From contig JAHABC010000004.1 of assembly GCA_018376535.1 (NCBI GenBank), positions 1 to 64,000 of the forward strand: DNA of 64,000 bases. Direction: 5' to 3'. This DNA is from Ruminococcus sp. (GTDB lineage: Bacteria > Bacillota > Clostridia > Oscillospirales > Ruminococcaceae). Positions 1 through 9,300 of this stretch are shown piece after piece. A program made the translations under genes and the position numbers. The notes below the pieces were generated by a model. It was not told the origin of the DNA. It ran no database searches and worked only from the letters and a program-made list of their open reading frames with translations. Each line of letters opens with the position of its first letter. The stretch's first letter is position 1.

Positions 1-58
1 TCGGTAGAGCATGCGGCTGTTAACCGCAGGGTCGTTGGTTCGAGTCCAACTTGGGGAG
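1..58 (+). tRNA. tRNA-Asn (GTT), 5' end cut off by window
   Basis: The 3' part of a tRNA. The anticodon stem is 12-16 with 24-28 around a loop carrying GTT at 19-21, which reads Asn codons. The T arm pairs 34-38 with 46-50 around TTCGAGT, and the 3' acceptor strand is 51-57 with a G discriminator at 58. No CCA is encoded, so it must be added after transcription. The 5' acceptor strand and the start of the D arm lie outside the window. Confidence 0.93.
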
Positions 59-65
59 TTGTTTA

Positions 66-97
66 AAGTCCAAACTTCGTTAGTTTGGACTTTTTTT
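66..97 (+). terminator. Intrinsic terminator of tRNA-Asn
   Basis: A 10-bp stem (66-75 with 83-92, AAGTCCAAAC/GTTTGGACTT) around a 7-nt loop runs straight into a T tract at 91-97. It lies eight bases after the tRNA 3' end. Confidence 0.9.
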
Positions 98-111
98 ATA
101 TGTGTAATTCA

Positions 112-148
112 AAAAATCGGAATGTTTTAATAAAACATTCCGATTTTT
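112..148 (-). terminator. Terminator of the AI-2E-family permease gene
   Basis: A perfect 17-bp stem (112-128 with 132-148, loop AAT) flanked by A and T runs on its two strands, so it can work in both directions. It lies immediately after the stop codon of the minus-strand permease gene and also backs up the tRNA terminator. Its core CGGAATG/CATTCCG resembles the GGAACG hairpins found elsewhere in the window. Confidence 0.85.
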
Positions 149-151
149 CAG

Positions 152-1312
152 CTAAGTATTAGTATCATTATGAGTATTATCTGTTTGAGTTTCCTCATTA
201 GTGGAAGATGAAACTTCAGTAACTAAAGACAATCTTTTCTTATTTATATACTCTTGGAAAAATTGATACAAAACAGCCATTATAGGAACTCCCAAGAACA
301 TTCCAGGAATACCTGCAAGACCACCACCGATAGTGACTGCTGAAAATACTAAAATTCCAGGAACTCCTACAGTAGTTCCGACTACTTTTGGATAGATTAA
401 ATTACCTTCAATCTGTTGTAGAACTATTATGAAGATAATAAAGTATAACGCTTTAATAGGTTGTTCCGTGAATACTACGAAAGCTCCAACAGATGCACCT
501 ATATATGCTCCTAAAATTGGAATAAATGCTGTAATTCCGATTAGTACACCTATCATGATAGCATATTTAGGGCAAATTATCAACATACCCAACATACATA
601 GAAATCCAAGAATAAAAGCCTCTTTGCATTGACTTATTACGAAGTTAGAAAAGCATTTATCGGAAGTTTTTAGTATTAGGATAATCTTATCGACCATGGC
701 AGTATATTTGGAACTACTTAATATCAACTTAAATCTATCGTAGATTTTTTCCTTGCAACTTAGAACATATATTGCAAAAACCACGGCTATCACTACGTTG
801 AAGACTCCCACCGTAACAGAACCGATTATAGAAACAGTAGTACTAACTAGAGTTCCAGTGCTATTGGTAGCAAAAGATATTATCTTTTGGAAGATACTAT
901 CCCAATTGATTTGTAAACTTCCAAACTGGTCAGCTAGAGCAGGTAACTTATCACCATTTTTTATTATCCAATTTTGAATTTCTTTGTAGTACTTTGGAAC
1001 GGTAACTTTTATTATAGAACAAGCATCGGTAAATTGAGGTATTACCAATACACTCATAAGAGTTAATATTCCAATTACAATCAAAAGAGTTATAAGTATA
1101 GATAATCCTCTTTTTAATTTAGGAAACTTTTCCTCAATGGCTTTTATGAGCATATTTAGAACGTAAGCTATAATCAATCCTAGAATTAATGGAAAGATTA
1201 CACTCCATACAGAACCTAAAAATTTCAAAAAGTTATTGAAGTACATTAAACTTATCACTATAAGCATTCCCCAAATAGTATACTTTAAAACTTTTTTATC
1301 CAGACTATTCAA
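152..1312 (-). CDS. AI-2E family (UPF0118/PerM) membrane transporter
   Basis: A 386-residue polytopic membrane protein. Hydrophobic segments lie near residues 10-55 and 65-95, with several more from about 145 onward. The C-terminal half carries the family hallmark EGNLIYPKVVG followed by a Gly-rich hydrophobic stretch, and the tail is Ser/Thr/Asn-rich and polar. Family members include exporters of autoinducer-2 and Na+/H+ antiporters, so the substrate cannot be read from sequence. The start is a TTG: the frame is closed just upstream by TAA and the first ATG is residue 16. The only good SD (plus-strand CCTCCTT, 1351-1357) is 38 nt away, across a perfect hairpin. The gene stands alone on the minus strand downstream of the lipoprotein gene. 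Confidence 0.85.
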   Translation of the reverse strand: MNSLDKKVLKYTIWGMLIVISLMYFNNFLKFLGSVWSVIFPLILGLIIAYVLNMLIKAIEEKFPKLKRGLSILITLLIVIGILTLMSVLVIPQFTDACSIIKVTVPKYYKEIQNWIIKNGDKLPALADQFGSLQINWDSIFQKIISFATNSTGTLVSTTVSIIGSVTVGVFNVVIAVVFAIYVLSCKEKIYDRFKLILSSSKYTAMVDKIILILKTSDKCFSNFVISQCKEAFILGFLCMLGMLIICPKYAIMIGVLIGITAFIPILGAYIGASVGAFVVFTEQPIKALYFIIFIIVLQQIEGNLIYPKVVGTTVGVPGILVFSAVTIGGGLAGIPGMFLGVPIMAVLYQFFQEYINKKRLSLVTEVSSSTNEETQTDNTHNDTNT

Positions 1313-1319
1313 TAAAAAT

Positions 1320-1357
1320 CGTTATTAGAAGGTATCTAATAACGGGTACACCTCCTT
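1320..1357 (-). promoter_or_regulatory. SD separated from a TTG start by a hairpin
   Basis: On the minus strand the SD AAGGAGG (1351-1357) is followed by a perfect 10-bp stem (1335-1344 with 1320-1329, 5-nt loop) and then by the TTG start at 1312. Removing the 25-nt hairpin leaves 13 nt between SD and start, close to normal spacing. A weak -10 (TATAAT, plus-strand 1401-1406) lies upstream. Confidence 0.55.
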
Positions 1358-1454
1358 AAATAATAATATGTAATCTCAATAGCACATCAAGATTACATAC
1401 ATTATACTCAAGAAAGATTAAAGCTACATTAATATTAACCAATTTTAGATAATT

Positions 1455-2243
1455 TTAATTAGTATATATAAATACGTTATCATCACCAAAGGAATAGCCA
1501 TCGTTGTACTGCTTGAACGTAGTTTGTGATGTTGTGGTTTCTGGAATTATATAAGTTTCGGTATCATCATAATAGGTTACGACGTTATTGTCAGAGTTTT
1601 CAGTAACGACAGTTTCAGGAGTAAGAGTTTCTCCAGAATATTCAGCGATACCATATCCACGAAGTTTTTCCCAACCCTTATTAGCCACTTGCGAATGGTT
1701 TAATGCTTGGTTCATATACTCATCGCCATCGGTGATATTATCTGCAAGATAACATTCTATAGCTTTTTGAATTAGTTCAATAGAGGCAGTATAGTCTAGC
1801 ATACATGAAGTAATACTATCATGGCTTTTTTGATACATTTTAGGAACAGCATTAGTATCTTTAAGTTGGTTCATGAAGTCTATCCATTTATTAGAGGTAT
1901 CCAAGCAATCTTGAAGGTCAGCTGACCAAGTATCTGAAGTGGAGTAATTTTTAACTATGCTATTAAGTTTCATAAGCATAGTTTCGTAGCTTACTATAGC
2001 ATTTTGGATATCTGTTTTATATACATTAGGTTCTAAGGAAGTCAAAGTAGTAGCTTGTGTAGTAGTGGTAGTAACTGTAGTAGTTGCTTGTGTAGTCACC
2101 ATAGAAGTCGAACTAGATGAAGTTCCTATTTGAGTAACAGAGTTTCCTAGAACTTCGGTATTCTTTTTATATGAACAACTAGCCATACAACATACTAATG
2201 ATATTATTATAGCAGTTAAAATATATCTATTTATATTTATCAT
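1455..2243 (-). CDS. Thr-rich secreted lipoprotein, unknown function
   Basis: A 262-residue predicted lipoprotein. It has a short basic N-terminus, a hydrophobic core and a lipobox-like MASC, so Cys23 is the likely lipidated residue. Residues about 40-70 are a Ser/Thr-rich linker. Residues 75-205 look helical with no motif I recognise, and the tail is polar and Tyr/Asn-rich. A clear SD (AGAGGA) precedes the ATG. It probably sits on the outer face of the membrane with the helical domain held away from it by the linker. Function unknown. Confidence 0.7.
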   Translation of the reverse strand: MININRYILTAIIISLVCCMASCSYKKNTEVLGNSVTQIGTSSSSTSMVTTQATTTVTTTTTQATTLTSLEPNVYKTDIQNAIVSYETMLMKLNSIVKNYSTSDTWSADLQDCLDTSNKWIDFMNQLKDTNAVPKMYQKSHDSITSCMLDYTASIELIQKAIECYLADNITDGDEYMNQALNHSQVANKGWEKLRGYGIAEYSGETLTPETVVTENSDNNVVTYYDDTETYIIPETTTSQTTFKQYNDGYSFGDDNVFIYTN

Positions 2244-2354
2244 GTTAAAAAAGTCCTCTCAGCAATAAACTAAAGTACATAAGTATGATATAATCACATC
2301 TTTTACATTGTTTTATTATACCATTCAATTAGTTGATTGTCAATACATTTATAT

Positions 2355-2384
2355 AGTGGAACACTACATTTAAAGCGTTCCACT
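2355..2384 (-). terminator. Hairpin after the minus-strand XRE gene
   Basis: An 8-bp stem AGTGGAAC/GTTCCACT (2355-2362 with 2377-2384) lies 8 nt past the stop of the small XRE gene. There is no strong T tract. It contains the GGAAC core shared with other intergenic hairpins in this window. Confidence 0.45.
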
Positions 2385-2391
2385 TGAACTT

Positions 2392-2616
2392 TTAGATATC
2401 ATTTTCAAACATATTTTCAGAAAAACCCAAAAGATAATCGGCAGATATACCCGTATATTTGCAAATTTTCCAGAGGGTATCAATTCTAGAGTTTACTCCT
2501 TTAAGTTCCAAGCCTATTATACTATTTTTATTTAGTCCACTGCGTTGGGAAATTTCACTAATAGTAATTCCCTTAGACCATCTAGCTTTACGAAGTCTTA
2601 AGCCTATGTTTTGCAC
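2392..2616 (-). CDS. Small XRE-family HTH regulator
   Basis: A 74-residue protein that is essentially one helix-turn-helix domain: LRKARWSKGITISEISQRSG gives helices 1-2 and NKNSIIGLELKG the recognition helix region. The C-terminus ISADYLLGFSEN is typical of small Cro/C1-type repressors, and no effector domain follows. The GTG start (2614-2616) has SD AGGAGTG. It is transcribed divergently from a second XRE gene at 2911, with a 294-bp region between them that carries a nested dyad, so auto- or cross-regulation is likely. Confidence 0.85.
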   Translation of the reverse strand: MQNIGLRLRKARWSKGITISEISQRSGLNKNSIIGLELKGVNSRIDTLWKICKYTGISADYLLGFSENMFENDI

Positions 2617-2910
2617 AAAAAATCACTCCTTGATGTAAAAAATCAATAATATATATTAGCCTAAAAGCTATGAATTTATTATATACCAAATAACCGACTA
2701 TGTCAAGTCTAAAATACCGAATTAATGAATATTTGTGAATATCTCACAAATAAATTTGGTATTATCTGTACGAATTGAAGTTTTAATACACTCTTAAATG
2801 TAAAAAATATAAAAATTTTAATAAAGTAATCTTGACCTTCTTTAGAAATTGATGTATTATTATATTTAATATTTCAAATTATAATAAAAAAAATTTAGGA
2901 GGACTTTTTT
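2617..2910. promoter_or_regulatory. Divergent regulatory region with nested dyad
   Basis: An AT-rich intergenic region between two divergent XRE regulators, with no ORF. An inner perfect inverted repeat ATTTGTGA-N5-TCACAAAT spans 2731-2751. Outer arms AATACCGAATT (2713-2723) and AATTTGGTATT (2753-2763) pair with one mismatch around it. The arrangement suits an operator for one or both flanking repressors. Confidence 0.55.
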
Positions 2911-3255
2911 ATGCAGTTTAAAGAAAGATTAAAGGCTTTATTATCGGAGAAAGGTTGCACTCAACTAGCTTTAGCTAACTTTTTAGGAGTAAAACCTAAT
3001 ACAGTATCAGATTGGCTTAATAAAGGAACTAGTCCAAAAATAGAGCATATATATCGAATTGCCGAATTTTTTGGGGTATCTTTTGACTATATATTTATAG
3101 GAAAAAATACTGATTTAAACAGTATTGAATATTCTCAAGATGAACAAGAGTTAATATCTTACTTTAGAAAACTATCTAATAAGGAAAAATATATGGAATT
3201 GGGAAGACTTCAAATTTTAGTTGAAAAGTTTGAAGTCGAAAAAAATGTAGTATAA
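2911..3255 (+). CDS. XRE-family HTH regulator
   Basis: A 114-residue protein. Residues 1-65 are an HTH_3/Cro-C1 domain (LKALLSEKGCTQLALANFLG, then KPNTVSDWLNKG as the recognition helix, then FFGVSFDYIFIG). Residues 70-114 form a charged helical tail that could dimerise. The ATG follows a strong SD, TTAGGAGG. The divergent neighbour is another XRE protein and the downstream gene is an FAD oxidoreductase with its own promoter, so the target is most likely the shared intergenic dyad. The ligand or inducer cannot be inferred. Confidence 0.88.
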   Translation: MQFKERLKALLSEKGCTQLALANFLGVKPNTVSDWLNKGTSPKIEHIYRIAEFFGVSFDYIFIGKNTDLNSIEYSQDEQELISYFRKLSNKEKYMELGRLQILVEKFEVEKNVV

Positions 3256-3304
3256 TGGATATTTCTAACTATATTAAATTCGATGATTAAAAAGCTCTTT
3301 TGAG

Positions 3305-3333
3305 TTGCAAAAGTATGGCTTTTATGATATAAT
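3305..3333 (+). promoter_or_regulatory. Sigma-A promoter of the FAD oxidoreductase gene
   Basis: A -35 TTGCAA (3305-3310), 17-nt spacer and -10 TATAAT (3328-3333), 34 nt upstream of the ATG at 3367. Confidence 0.75.
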
Positions 3334-3366
3334 AATATCATTATTTATTGTACGGAGGTATGTATT

Positions 3367-4959
3367 ATGCCGATAATAGTATCAGAGATAAAATCATCTT
3401 TAAGTGATGGTAAAGATGTCATCTTTAATAAGGCTCTAAAAAGTTTAAAACTCTCTTATAAAGATGTTTCATCTATTGAAGTTTATAAAACCTCTTTAGA
3501 TGCTCGTAAGCGTGATAATATTCACTTTGTGAACTCTGTTTATATTCAGTTGGATAACTCTATTAAAGAAAAATCTATCTGCGATAAGAATAGGTTCTGT
3601 ATGTATGTAACTCCTAGTGGATTTAATCCAGTAAAGGCTGTCGATAACTACAAGGGTAGACCTATAATCGTGGGTTTAGGCCCTGCTGGATTGTTTTGTG
3701 CGTTGGCTCTTGCAGAAAACGGCTACAAACCTATAGTTCTAGAACGTGGCGATTGCGTGGATAACAGAATTAAAAACGTATCGGACTTCTGGAATGGTGG
3801 GGAGTTCTTAGAAAGTAGCAACGTTCAATTCGGTGAGGGTGGTGCAGGTACTTTTTCCGATGGTAAACTTACTACTAGAATTAAAGATAGTCTTTGCAGA
3901 TATATCTTTGAACGATTAGTTGAGTTTGGTGCTCCTGAAGATATTCTATATAAGGCAAAGGCTCACATTGGTACTGATAAGCTCAGAACTATTGTAAAAA
4001 ATATTCGCAATAGGATTATCGAATTAGATGGAAAAGTTTATTTTAATTCTAAAATGATAGACTTTACTATTCAAAATAGAACTATAACATCTGTTAAAAC
4101 TAAAGATTTAGAGTTTTCTCCTAGTGCTTTAGTTTTGGCAGTAGGTCATTCTGCTAGAGATACTTTTGAACTCCTACTTAATAAGAACGTATTCTTAGAA
4201 CCTAAACCGTTTTCCGTTGGCGTGAGAATAGAACACTCTAGACATAGTGTAGATTATAGTCTATATGGTGAACACTATAATAATCCATTATTGCCAGTAG
4301 GAGAGTATCAACTTTCACATAGATTGAAAGATGGTAGAGCAGTATATACTTTCTGTATGTGTCCAGGGGGGTATGTAGTTCCTGCATCTAGTGAGATAGG
4401 TGGCGTAGTCACTAACGGTATGAGCGAATATGCTCGTGATGGTGAAAACTCTAACTCTGCAATGGTGGTATCCGTATCCAGTAAGGACTACGGAAGTTCT
4501 CCACTAGATAGCATAAACTTCGCCCGAACCATTGAACAGAACGCTTTTAAAATCGCTGGAAGTAATTACAAAGCCCCTGCCACATCTGTAAAAGGATTTC
4601 TTAACGATAAAGCAGATATTACATCTAATATAACTCCTACATACGCTAGAGGAGTTACTCCATGTAATATTAGTGAAATCTTTCCTAGCTTTGTAACGGA
4701 TATGCTCAAGACTGGTTTAGATGTCTTTTCTAAAAAGATGGTCTGTTTTGGCGACCAAAACGCCATCATGACAGCCCCAGAAACTAGAACATCTTCGCCA
4801 ATTAGAATTACTAGAGATTTAAAAACTTTAAATTCAATCTCTGTAGATAATATGTATCCATGTGGTGAGGGTGCAGGTTATGCTGGTGGAATAACATCAT
4901 CGGCAGTAGATGGTTTAAGAGTAGCTTTAAAAATTATGGAAAAATATTCTAGTAAATAG
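3367..4959 (+). CDS. NAD(P)/FAD-dependent oxidoreductase (COG2509-like)
   Basis: A 530-residue flavoprotein. Residues 1-95 form a small N-terminal domain. An FAD-binding Rossmann fold begins near residue 97 with the dinucleotide motif G103-L-G-P-A-G108. The conserved block FGEGGAGTFSDGKLTTR follows, and near the C-terminus come PCGEGAGYAGGITSSAVDG, which closes the FAD site. Length and motif order match the uncharacterised FAD-dependent dehydrogenases of COG2509, which are common in Clostridia. The physiological substrate is unknown. The gene is monocistronic, with its own promoter and a strong terminator. Confidence 0.85.
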   Translation: MPIIVSEIKSSLSDGKDVIFNKALKSLKLSYKDVSSIEVYKTSLDARKRDNIHFVNSVYIQLDNSIKEKSICDKNRFCMYVTPSGFNPVKAVDNYKGRPIIVGLGPAGLFCALALAENGYKPIVLERGDCVDNRIKNVSDFWNGGEFLESSNVQFGEGGAGTFSDGKLTTRIKDSLCRYIFERLVEFGAPEDILYKAKAHIGTDKLRTIVKNIRNRIIELDGKVYFNSKMIDFTIQNRTITSVKTKDLEFSPSALVLAVGHSARDTFELLLNKNVFLEPKPFSVGVRIEHSRHSVDYSLYGEHYNNPLLPVGEYQLSHRLKDGRAVYTFCMCPGGYVVPASSEIGGVVTNGMSEYARDGENSNSAMVVSVSSKDYGSSPLDSINFARTIEQNAFKIAGSNYKAPATSVKGFLNDKADITSNITPTYARGVTPCNISEIFPSFVTDMLKTGLDVFSKKMVCFGDQNAIMTAPETRTSSPIRITRDLKTLNSISVDNMYPCGEGAGYAGGITSSAVDGLRVALKIMEKYSSK

Positions 4960-4960
4960 T

Positions 4961-4997
4961 AAAAATCCCTTATAGATTAAATCTATAAGGGATTTTT
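4961..4997. terminator. Bidirectional terminator between converging genes
   Basis: A perfect 17-bp stem (4961-4977 with 4981-4997, loop TAA) with an A run on one side and a T run on the other. It separates the converging FAD oxidoreductase gene (+) and maf (-), and serves both. Confidence 0.92.
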
Positions 4998-4998
4998 T

Positions 4999-5562
4999 TT
5001 AAAGTGCTATATTCAAACTTTTTATAACTCTATTCAATTTAGATATCGGCAGACCTACTACATTAAAGTAATCGCCATGTATCTTTTTTACCAATAAAGA
5101 ACCATAACCTTGGATAGCATATCCACCAGCCTTGTCAAAGGGTTCTTTGGTAGATATATATTTGTATATTTCGTCATCTGTTAATAGATGGAACGTAACT
5201 TCTGTTACTTCCGAAAAAGATGTTACTCTATTTTGATATATTAAACAAACTCCAGTAATTACCTTGTGGGTATCGTTTGAAAGCGATTTTAAGTATTCAA
5301 AACACTCATTTTCATTAGATGGCTTACCTAGTATTCTATTGTTATGTAAAACTATGGTATCGCAACCTATAACTAAATCGTTTGGATATTCTTGTGCTAT
5401 CGCAGATGCCTTTAACTTAGCTAAGTACTCAGCAGACAGTTCAACAGGAATATCTTTTGGTATAGTTTCGTCTACGTTGGAAGGCTTTACTATAAAATCA
5501 TTAGATATATACTTTAAAAGTTCCTTACGTCTAGGCGAATTAGATGCTAATATAATATTCAT
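4999..5562 (-). CDS. maf: Maf nucleoside-triphosphate pyrophosphatase
   Basis: A 187-residue Maf/YhdE-type house-cleaning pyrophosphatase, which hydrolyses non-canonical or dTTP/UTP nucleotides to monophosphates. It has the N-terminal LASNSPRRKELL signature, the IGCDTIVLHNNRILGKP block with the catalytic Asp, and the C-terminal AGGYAIQGYG and VGLPISKL motifs. Length is normal for the family. The ATG at 5562 is preceded by the tautomerase gene, only a few bases away, so the two are probably co-transcribed. Maf proteins are also linked to septum inhibition in Bacillus. Confidence 0.93.
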   Translation of the reverse strand: MNIILASNSPRRKELLKYISNDFIVKPSNVDETIPKDIPVELSAEYLAKLKASAIAQEYPNDLVIGCDTIVLHNNRILGKPSNENECFEYLKSLSNDTHKVITGVCLIYQNRVTSFSEVTEVTFHLLTDDEIYKYISTKEPFDKAGGYAIQGYGSLLVKKIHGDYFNVVGLPISKLNRVIKSLNIAL

Positions 5563-5566
5563 AGTA

Positions 5567-5803
5567 CTACTTTAAAAGACTTTTAGGGTCATAATCTGGT
5601 TGAAGAACAATCTTATCATTTTCGGTGACATCTTTTTTAAATACGTCTTGCCATTCTAGTGGGGTGAAATCTTCAACGGATACGGATATGTGAGTAGGGT
5701 CACAACCAATAGCTTCAGCAAGAGCATCTGCTACCTTTATACCTGCTAGAGTTTTTTGTTCATCAGTTCTACCTTTCAGCATTTTTATAGTTATGTGTGG
5801 CAT
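5567..5803 (-). CDS. 4-oxalocrotonate tautomerase-like protein
   Basis: A 78-residue protein starting MPHITIKMLKGR. The Pro exposed after Met removal is the catalytic base of the tautomerase superfamily, and the beta-alpha-beta layout with SVEDFTPLEW matches larger 4-OT relatives. I chose the ATG at 5803 over an in-frame upstream one because it sits behind SD AGGAGG and exposes Pro1. It forms a likely two-gene unit with maf. The true substrate is not predictable from sequence. Confidence 0.8.
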   Translation of the reverse strand: MPHITIKMLKGRTDEQKTLAGIKVADALAEAIGCDPTHISVSVEDFTPLEWQDVFKKDVTENDKIVLQPDYDPKSLLK

Positions 5804-6002
5804 AAAAAAACCTCCTAAATAGTTATTAACATGAATTATATCACCAATTGAGAAAAAAGTCAATTAAAAAAACAAAAAAAAGTTTTTGTTTAACCTATAC
5901 AAATAAACCTATAAAAATTTATGTATTATGCCAATATGGAAATTTCATATAAAAAATATCTAGTTGAGTATCTTTTTAGGATAAGAAAACTTTTTAGTTA
6001 AA

Positions 6003-6018
6003 TTGCAATCGATTACAT
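6003..6018 (+). promoter_or_regulatory. cre-like operator (CcpA/LacI-family site)
   Basis: TTGCAATCGATTACAT matches every defined position of the Bacillus cre consensus WTGNAANCGNWNNCAW. It lies about 105 bp upstream of the -35 box of the GH9 promoter, which is suitable for carbon-catabolite control or for another LacI-family regulator of a cellulase gene. Confidence 0.55.
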
Positions 6019-6123
6019 TTTGCTAAATTTTATGTGATTTGTATACTATTATACATTATTAGTTAATATTCACAAAAAACTTTCTGCATATATGGAAAAA
6101 ATGCCGTTTTTTCCTCTGAACTC

Positions 6124-6152
6124 TTTACTTTTTTTATTTAATATACTATAAT
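6124..6152 (+). promoter_or_regulatory. Sigma-A promoter of the GH9 gene
   Basis: A -35 TTTACT (6124-6129), 17-nt spacer and consensus -10 TATAAT (6147-6152). It implies a leader of about 190 nt before the ATG at 6348. Confidence 0.75.
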
Positions 6153-6347
6153 ATTATCAGTAAGAACGGTGAAAAGAGTGTGAATAATAGTTAAGCTATT
6201 AATAAAAGTTTTTTACAAGTCGGCACGAAACGTTCTACTCCGTTAAGAGTGTAATATTGATTTCGTGGAAAGTTCATACTAAGTAAACTTATTAAACGTT
6301 TAAGTTTGCTCAATTATTTTATTTCAATTTTTAGGAGGAAATTAATA

Positions 6348-9300
6348 ATGAAGTTTAATCTAAAGAAGACTTTAGCTACAGTTTCCGCACTATGTATGGT
6401 ATCCTCTATGATGATGCCTATGATGGCTCCAATGGAAGCTAGTGCAGGTCAATTGCTAGGTCAACTCGACTTTGAAGAAGGTGTAGGTCTACCTTGGCAC
6501 ATTTGTGAAAGTGCTACTGCTAAAATGGATTTCGATATCTCTGGTGGTACATATAAAGTTACTATTATTAGCCCTGGTGGTAGAAGCCGTGGCGGTGAAG
6601 ACAGATGGGACTGTCAATTCCGTCATAGAGGCTTAAAGATGAGAGCTAGTGATACTTATACTCTTCACTTTGAACTAACTGCTGACCAATCAGGTATGTT
6701 CTATACTAAGATTGGTAACCTAAATGGTAACGTTGAAGTATGGCACAATGGTAGTACAAACTCTGGTGACTTTGGTCAAAAGTGGGATTGTATCCAAGTT
6801 CAAGCTGGTCAAACTTACACTATGGATTGTACTTTCCAACCTACTGAAGATGTTGATGTTGCTGAATGGACTTTCCAATTCGGTGGTGATGGTGAATTTA
6901 CTCCACATGACTGCTTCCCAGAAGGTACTACTTTAACTTTCGATAATATGTCACTTATCAATGAAAGTCGTGACGATGATGACTGGGTAGATGAAACTCC
7001 TCAAGTATTCAATAACATTTCCTTAAACCAAGTAGGTTACTATGTAAATCGTTCTAAGGAAGCTACAATAGTTGCTGATAGCGGAAATCTTCCTTTTGAA
7101 GTTAAGGACGCTAGTGGTAACGTTGTATACTCTGGTACTACTGGTTCATTAATCGATGATGCTGACTCTGGTAATAAGGTTACTTTAGCAGACTTCTCTG
7201 AAGTTAGAACTGCTGGTAAGTACACTATCGAGTGTAACGGTAACACAAGTTATGAGTTCGAAATCTTTGATAGCCAAGGCGGTACTTATAAGGAAATGGC
7301 TAAAGATGCTCTTAACTACTTCTTCCTAAACCGTGGTAACCAAGATACTACTACTGAATATATCTCTGGTGGTTATGCTGATAGCACTGTTCTTGATAAG
7401 AATAACAAAGTTATCTATAATTCTGCTGATGAACATACTCAAGCATTAACTATCTCTGGTGATAAGTGGAGAAAGACTGATACTGCTTTCATTACTAATG
7501 AGTGGAGATGTGACTACTTATTCGATGGTTCTGACGTTCCTCAAAGTAAGGGTTCTATCGATGTTACTGGTGGTTGGTATGACGCTGGTGACTATGGTAA
7601 GTACGTAGTAAATGGTGGTATCTCTGTATGGACTCTACAAAACATCTACGAAAGAGCAATGGCTAATGGTGCGGCTGATGCTTGGAGTGAAAGCGGTAAG
7701 TATGCTGATTATATGCATATTCCTGAAACTGGTAATACTTTCCCTGATATCTTAGATGAAGCTGCTGTTGAGTTAGATTGGTTCATTGATTGTATGCAAA
7801 GAGATGATGGTATGGTTTACCACAAAACTCACGACTACAAGTGGACTGCTCTAGCTACTACTCCTTCACAAGATGTTGGTCCAGATGGTAAGACTAAGTT
7901 AATGCGTATCGTTAAACCTGCTACTTATGCTGCTACTCTAAACTTAGCTGCTACTGGTGCTCAAGGTTACAGAGTTTGGAAAGATGTTGACAGCTCTAGA
8001 GCTCAAAAGTATTTAGATGCTGCTGAAAAGGCTTATAAGGCTGCTAAATCTCTATATGATAGTGGTGCTACTGAACTTGATGGTGCTAGTCTATATGCTC
8101 CTATGGACCAATCTGTTGGTGGTGGTCCTTACGGTGATACTGAGGTTAGTGATGACTTCTACTGGGCAGCTTGCGAACTTTTCGCTGCTACTGGTGATGC
8201 TTCATATGAAACTGATTTGAAATCTTATAAGGAAGCTCTAACAGTAACTACTAACTTGAGTGGTGGCGAAAACAATGGTTCATTCTCATCATTCAACTGG
8301 GGTTGTACTGCAAGTTTAGGTACTTTATCATTAGCTTTAAATACTCAAGGTACTGTTTCCGATGCTGATGTTAAAACTTGTCAAGATAGCTTAGTTAAGG
8401 CTGCTGATACTTACATGGCTAAGGAAGATGAACAAGGTTATGGTCTACCATATCAACAAGCTACTTACACTGATAAGGGTAATACTATTACTGGTTATGA
8501 ATGGGGTTCTAACTCTTTCGTAATTAACAATGCAATCGTAATGGGTTATGCTTACGATATCACTAAGGAAGGTAAGTACGTTGATGGTGTTACTGAAGCT
8601 GTTGACTACATCTTAGGTAGAAACCCACTAGAAAACTCTTATGTTACTGGTTATGGTTCACACTATACTAAGTACGTTCACCATAGATATTGGTCTTATC
8701 TACTTGACCCAGAATTCCCACTTGCTCCTGCTGGTGTACTTGCTGGTGGTCCTAACTCTGCAATGCAAGACCCATACATCAAGGGTGCTGGTTATAAGGT
8801 TGGTACTATTGCACCTCAATTATGCTACCTAGACCACATCGAAGCTTGGTCTGCTAATGAGTGTACTATCAACTGGAACTCTCCACTATCTTGGGTTATC
8901 TCCTTCATGGAAGATACTTACAATGCTCCTGCAGCTGGTGAAACTCCAGGTAGTAATGTAAAACTAGATAAGAATACTGTTACTGTAGGTGTTGGTGAAT
9001 CTGATACTGTTAAGGCTACTACTGGTACTATTACTAAATGGGAAAGTGCTGATGATAGCATCGCAACAGTTAAGGACGGCGTAATCACTGGCGTTAAGGA
9101 AGGTACTACTACTATCACTGCTACTGACTCTGAGGGTAATACTGCTACTGTAACTGTTAAGGTTACTGCTACTACTACTGTAACTACTGCTGAGACTGAC
9201 CCAACAGATACTACAACTTCTTCTACATCTGGTACAACAGCAGACCCACAAAATACTACAACTACTTCTAGTACTTCTGGTTCTACTTCTGAACCTAGTG

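Larger units (their letters stand above)
5804..6347 (+). promoter_or_regulatory. Regulatory region and leader of the GH9 gene
   Basis: A 544-bp gene-free stretch. It holds a cre-like box (6003-6018), a sigma-A promoter (6124-6152) and a roughly 190-nt transcribed leader with two predicted foldable elements. Element 1 pairs CACGAAA 6224-6230 with TTTCGTG 6261-6267 and encloses ACTC/GAGT (6237-6240 with 6247-6250). Element 2 pairs 6282-6291 with 6301-6310. The SD AGGAGG is at 6333-6338. The segment 5864-6000 is AT-rich with nothing further recognised. Confidence 0.6.

Noticed and set aside
2392..3255. Prophage lysogeny switch
   Set aside because: Two XRE genes and operators fit, but there is no integrase, excisionase, att repeat or structural gene nearby.
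6215..6340. Known riboswitch (c-di-GMP, purine, lysine) before the GH9 gene
   Set aside because: Stems are present but none of the conserved core sequences I know are.
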